From the NCBI RefSeq assembly GCF_019279795.1, contig NC_056729.1, positions 1,863,606,980 to 1,863,670,979 of the forward strand: a stretch of DNA of 64,000 nt, read 5' to 3'. This DNA is from Protopterus annectens. Taxonomy: Eukaryota > Chordata > Ceratodontiformes > Protopteridae. Shown here piece by piece: positions 59,490-64,000 of the stretch. Below the pieces are notes generated by a model. That model had not been told where the DNA came from. It made no database searches and saw only the letters and a program-made list of their open reading frames with translations. The first letter of the stretch is position 1, and every line of letters begins with the position of its first letter. The translations under genes were made by a program, and so were the position numbers.

Positions 59490-62400
59490 AAATGACTGGC
59501 TCCTACGAAGAAGCACAGAAACCTCCTGGAGCTTTTTTTCCATTTTTATCTGGTAATAAGTGTCGTGGAGGGCTATAGAGCACATCCAGTTTCCTTTTTC
59601 CAAGAACAGAAGTATGGAATGAATCAAGACCATTCGGAATTTGGTTTGCTGGACAGCCTTGTTGAACTGGCTGAGATCCAAAATGGGTCTCCAGTCCCCT
59701 GTTCTTTTGGGCACAAAAAGTAATCTTGTGTAAACCCCAGATCTTATTTGGTCTGGTGGGACTTTTTGGATGAATTTTTTGAGCAGTTTTTGAATTTCTA
59801 AGAATGCTGCTTCCTTTTGACTGGGTGGAACATCCAGGAGTGTTTTGTGGGATTTGGGACTTACAACTAGTGGAATTTTGTAACCTCTGTATATTATCCC
59901 CTGCACCCATTTGTCTGAAGTCATCAATTTCCAGGCATGTAGGTGCAAGGATAATCACCCCCCCGACTGCCTCCAGAGGAAGACAATTCGGCCCCTATTC
60001 AGGGATGGTGATAGGAAGTTCCAGAGAAAGATTATCTGGACCCCTGATTTTGTGGTCCATTTCTGCCTCTAGGACGGCACCTTCCATTGCTTCCCACCTG
60101 CCCCGGGGGATGTCCTTGCTTCATGAGTCTTGGAAAGGCCCTTTGGATTTTTTAAACCATAGTCTCCCACTCCTTTGATTCCTAGAATAAGGTCTCTGAG
60201 GAGTGGAGAAACTTATGTCTACTGCAGATACGGTCTTACTATCTTTCTCACATCTGGCTAGGCTGTCTTTTACCTTGGGGCCAAAAAGGGTGGATCCGTC
60301 AAAAGCAGCATTGACGAATGACAATTTAAATGGTTCTGCAAAGTCACACAAGCGCATCCAGGAATGCCTTCTAATGGCTATGCCTGAACCCACTGCCCTG
60401 GTCTTCCCTTCAGCTGCATGCGCAATGAGCCTCATAGACAAATTGGAGATATCATCAAGGGTTGCAAGCTGAAAGGAAACTTTGTCTGGGAACCCTTCAG
60501 CCACTGCTACCTGAGAGAGCATTTGAAAACTCTTTAATCAAATCTCTCTGTAATCTTGTAAATTGTGCCATATAGTTCAAGGACCTTAGAGCGAAGGCCG
60601 TTGAAGCATAAACATGCTTCCCAAATCTATCCAAAGTCCTACACTCCTTGTTAGGAGGATGGAAACTGGGAATTTCTTCAGCGAGTTCCTTTTTGGTGGC
60701 AGCTGATATCACCATGGTGTCAACAGGAATCCCTTTAGACCAATGTGGTTCATCTCTGGGGGTGGATAATATCTGGTCAAGTCTCTTGGGCATTGGCTCT
60801 ATGGAGTCGGGCATCTTCCACGCCCGCTGAGAGAACAATTTAATAAGATCGTCAATGGGTGGAGAGATCCAAGACGTAGATGGCTGGACACAAAAAGCCT
60901 CCAGGTATACGGACTCTGAGGAAGGTTGAATGGATAACCATCCATCCCTCTGTTTCAGGATTTCTAGGATGTCCCCAAAGGAATCATTATCAAGGGGTGA
61001 CCTGGGGAAACCTTATACCTCATTAAAATCAGTATCCTCAGTGTAAGACTATTCCGGGGAGTCCAGGTGCTTCCTCTTCAAAGGGACTTCCTCAGGGGGA
61101 TGATCCAGGGAAGTGTCCGAAGAGGAGACCACTAAAGTGAAAGTCACCTGGAACTTTTGTGCCTTCTGTCCCGGGGTGAGTCAAATGGTAACTCAGGTCA
61201 AGAAGAAGTAGAAATCTGTCCCAACAGGGATGGCAAAGACTGAGAATTCCCAGTGGATAATGCCTTCTCCATAATCCAGAAGGCAGCCCCCCCCCCCATA
61301 GAGGGATGAGAGCCTGGAATTGAAATAGACTCCTTTGGAACCAGGGTCACATCCCGCACCAAGGAGACCGGCACCAGAACAGAAGCCTGGGTCAGCACAA
61401 CAACAGCCGACGCACCGAGACACATACACAGTTCCGAAGGAACTGAAGAGGTACCAAGCATCTTGGACCAGACTAGACAGTCTTGACCCAGGGAGGTTTC
61501 CGGTGCCGAAAGCTTGGAGATGCTCAACGCAGTTCTCGGAACTGGAGACGAAGATGCTACCAGAACTGAGTCTGTCAGAGCCAGGAGAGTTGGGATCGAA
61601 GGCTGAAAAGGCTTAGCAGGAGTTGGAGGAGCAGAGTATGAGGGGGTCACAGGATGGACAGAGTCTATGCCGGTTTGGCTCAGAACCGAGGACAATCCTC
61701 TCGTCACAAGTAGCTGATCCACCAGTTTCATAATATCTGCCTCTGATAGACTCTTAGTAGAACACACAGATGTAGTGAGAGAAGATCTCAGGGGCTCACT
61801 TCCACAAATGGAGTATCTCTAAACAGGTCAGCAGATAGGGAGTAGGAAGTTCTTGGGAGCACAGAGAGCCCTGATTGCTTAGGTACCGATTTATCAGTAG
61901 GTACTGAGAGAGAGGCTGTCGGCTCCAAAGCCAGCTTAGTAAATGTAGTCAACTCCTCTGGTGTCGATGAACTTTTCAGTACCAATGAAGATTTAGCCAT
62001 TTTTCTAGCTGGTTCCGAGGACTTCAGAACCAAGGAAGGCCTTTTTCTTTGAACCATGGGAAGAAGATGATGAACTACTAGTGTCTCCCTGGACTCAGAG
62101 ATGGCCTTGTCAAAGGTAGATTTAAGAAGCCCTTTCAAAATTAGTTTGTTTTTCTCTCTATTAAAGTACGGGTAGAAATCCCATGACAAACAATTCTCTT
62201 GTAAATGATTCTTTCCAAGACAGTACACACACAGGGTATGTCCGTCTGAGTTGGGCATTTTATCCGCACATTTCTTACAGATCTTGAACCCGGAGGTGCC
62301 CTTAGAAGGTTTTGAAGGAGAAAGTTTCTCTTGTAGATTCACCATAATCAAAAGGGTGAAAGGAAGGAAGATTTTTTTTTAATAGATAGAAAGAGATAGG

Positions 62401-62870
62401 GAAAGAAAAATACCAGTGATGGTATTAAAGAGCACCTTTAATAGTATTTAGGGAAGAAAAGGAGGAGTACCAATAATGGTACTGGACAGTCTACCAATGG
62501 TAGAATAAAGAAAATAAAAGAAAGTTAGTTACAAAAGGAAGAGGAGCGGGTAGAAGTACTAATAATTACAAGAATTACAAGACTTTAAAGAATAATAAGA
62601 GAGAAAGGAGAATTATTTGAAAAATTAGAAATCACTTACAATAACCAGGCCAAGGCTCGAGAGAATGAATGAACACGTCTGGTCTACAAAGCAGCAAACG
62701 AGATCTGAGGTAATCTTTGTGAGGAGCATTATGGGTAGTGCCTGGCTCGAGGGTTTGGAGAGTGCGAGCTGAAAGATATAGCCAAGTTAGTTCTGAGGTT
62801 CGGAACCAAACCCACTGTCAAGGACTGGGTGAAGACTGACAACATCAGATCTACTGTTTCTCTCACCTAG
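59490..62870 (-). mobile_element. Third DIRS-type retroelement, fossil, truncated
   Basis: Orientation is minus. The right terminal repeat lies at about 62,640-62,870 and shares 'cattatggg' and 'gacaacatcaga' landmarks with the other two elements. The gag-like region (about 62,351-59,960) opens with a cysteine/histidine cluster (CKKCADKMPNSDGHTLCVYC, then LGKNH) typical of vertebrate DIRS gag and later contains AIRRHSWMRLCDF and FDGSTLFGPKVKDSL. An RT N-terminal part (59,948-59,490) has FVPKRTGDWRPILDLSQFNK. The rest of RT, RNase H and recombinase are absent. It is broken and diverged from the copies at 20.6 and 39.9 kb. Confidence 0.78.
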
Positions 62871-63713
62871 AACAGTACCTTGATGTACTGTGGTGGTTTC
62901 ATTTTCAAACAACTTTTATCCCACCCTGGAAAAGCTTGTTGCAGACTCCTATTCATTAATGTTATCAAGGCCAATGAATAAAGGTAGTTTTCTGGTCAAT
63001 TCTCTCCTCAAACTGACATCACCATGATCATCCTAAAAATCCACCCGTGCTGTGATTTCACAGCTCCCTGGTCCCCCCCCCCCATACAGAAAGTAAAGGC
63101 TACAACAAGGAAACAAGTCTCCTGCTGTGAGCTGTCAATCACAGCAGGTAACCACTCAAATTACCCTTAGCCATAGCCGGCGTTGGGCACCCGCCAAACC
63201 CGCAGCCGCGGGGAGCCCCCGATTATCTCCCCACATATAAGGGCCCCTATATGAAGCAGCCGCGGGTTTCAAAATCGCTTCCACTCCTTGCTTGGCGCCT
63301 CGTTCATTTCGGCAGTGCCTTCGTGCGATTCCGCCTTTTTTTTTTTTTTTTATTTCCCCTGAAAAAACTTGCTTTCTTGATGGCTGCAGCCAATCAGGTC
63401 CCTTGCTTTACTTGTTAGCTGCTCTCAATCAGGTCCGCTTCAGTGAAGCAAGGGACCTAATTGGCTGTAGAAATCAAGAAGCAAGTTCTAGCTTCCTGAT
63501 TGGGTTTACCTTAATATGTGGTGCGTCACACTGTCACTGAATATTCTAACTCGCACTGTGATTACATTTTAGAAAAATGGCAGGAGATTACTTAAGCTGC
63601 AGGTATTAGGTACTATGTTGTTAACTTTTACTTAACACCAGGAGCAGCATTTGTTCATTTCAGAGAAACATTAATTACTGTTGGGTCAGTTCTTTTGATT
63701 TTCAACATTAGGT
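62871..63713. other. Unassigned region with a GC-rich patch
   Basis: It contains a 10 bp perfect inverted repeat CCTGCTGTGA / TCACAGCAGG (63,121-63,148), a GC-rich stretch (about 63,171-63,335) with AAACCCGC and CCGCGGGTTT in inverted orientation, and an imperfect inverted pair around 'cttgatggctgcagccaatc' and 'ttggctgtagaaatcaag' (about 63,375-63,478). No gene is supported. Confidence 0.45.
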
Positions 63714-64000
63714 AAACATCTGAACTGCCCAGATTGTTAAGAATATTCAGATTTTTGCTTTATATTGTTGGTTTGTTCTTCATAAAATTTGTGGTTTTCT
63801 TACACAGTAATGAGTACTGAAGTCACAAAAAATAGCAGATACATTTAAGTTTTAGACTTTATATCCTTCAGAAAAATGTATGCTAAAGTGAAGTCTGAAA
63901 GCAGGTTTGTAAGTTTATATAAGCAATATTTAAAAAAGTGTCCCTATTTTTACGCCTTTGTACCCCTATTATTTCTGGCTTTGTCCAGATTTTTCATGCT
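63714..64000 (+). mobile_element. ~313 bp short TIR repeat, partial at window end
   Basis: The succession 'gcccagattgttaag', 'cataaaatttgtgg', 'tatccttcagaaaaatg', 'gtgtccctatttttacgcc' and 'ccagatttttcatgct' matches the copy at 19,372-19,684. The right end is cut off by the window. Confidence 0.6.

Overview
This window is repeat-dominated vertebrate DNA. I found no convincing host exon, tRNA, rRNA or CRISPR. The mix of CR1-type LINEs with an esterase ORF1, DIRS-type tyrosine-recombinase elements, a Penelope-like element, a Mutator-like MITE, tRNA-type SINEs and many satellites suggests a large, transposon-rich genome such as an amphibian, lungfish or similar lineage. That placement is an inference from element content, not from a marker gene.

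Layout. 1-9,116 holds three head-to-tail copies of one locus unit (starts 1, 5,351, 7,590). Each carries the end of a small interspersed repeat, a tRNA-derived SINE-like segment and a G/T-rich minisatellite of very different length (about 3.8, 0.7 and 0.9 kb). 9,117-11,425 has a 61-75 bp satellite interrupted by a 31 bp minisatellite. 11,425-13,860 is a minus-strand RTE-like LINE. Its reverse-transcriptase active-site segment has been expanded in place into eleven 57 bp units. 14,264-34,055 and 34,061-54,594 are two direct copies of one ~19.8 kb segment. Each contains, in order, a ~0.6 kb Mutator-like MITE with 9 bp target-site duplications, a 313 bp TIR-bearing repeat, a degenerate DIRS element, a short 93 bp array, a Penelope-like fragment and a CR1 LINE. 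The duplication breakpoint cuts the first CR1 inside ORF1. The second copy runs on to an apparently whole ORF1 ending upstream at 55,111. 55,140-57,310 contains a 475 bp tandem pair upstream of that ORF1. 57,340-58,985 is an array of about 18 units of the same 93 bp repeat, followed by an RTE-like LINE scrap, a truncated third DIRS element (59,490-62,870), a GC-rich patch and a partial small repeat at the window end.

The order of events can be read partly from shared changes. The CR1 insertion already had an 80-codon in-frame duplication, an altered RT catalytic box and a frame break in the endonuclease before the 19.8 kb segment duplicated. A further 1.37 kb tandem duplication in the CR1 is present only in the second copy. 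A ~0.5 kb segment is present only in the first copy and one 93 bp unit is absent from the second. The most unusual observation is the minisatellite grown from the YADD-encoding segment of a LINE reverse transcriptase. Statements about divergence are by eye; no alignment was computed.
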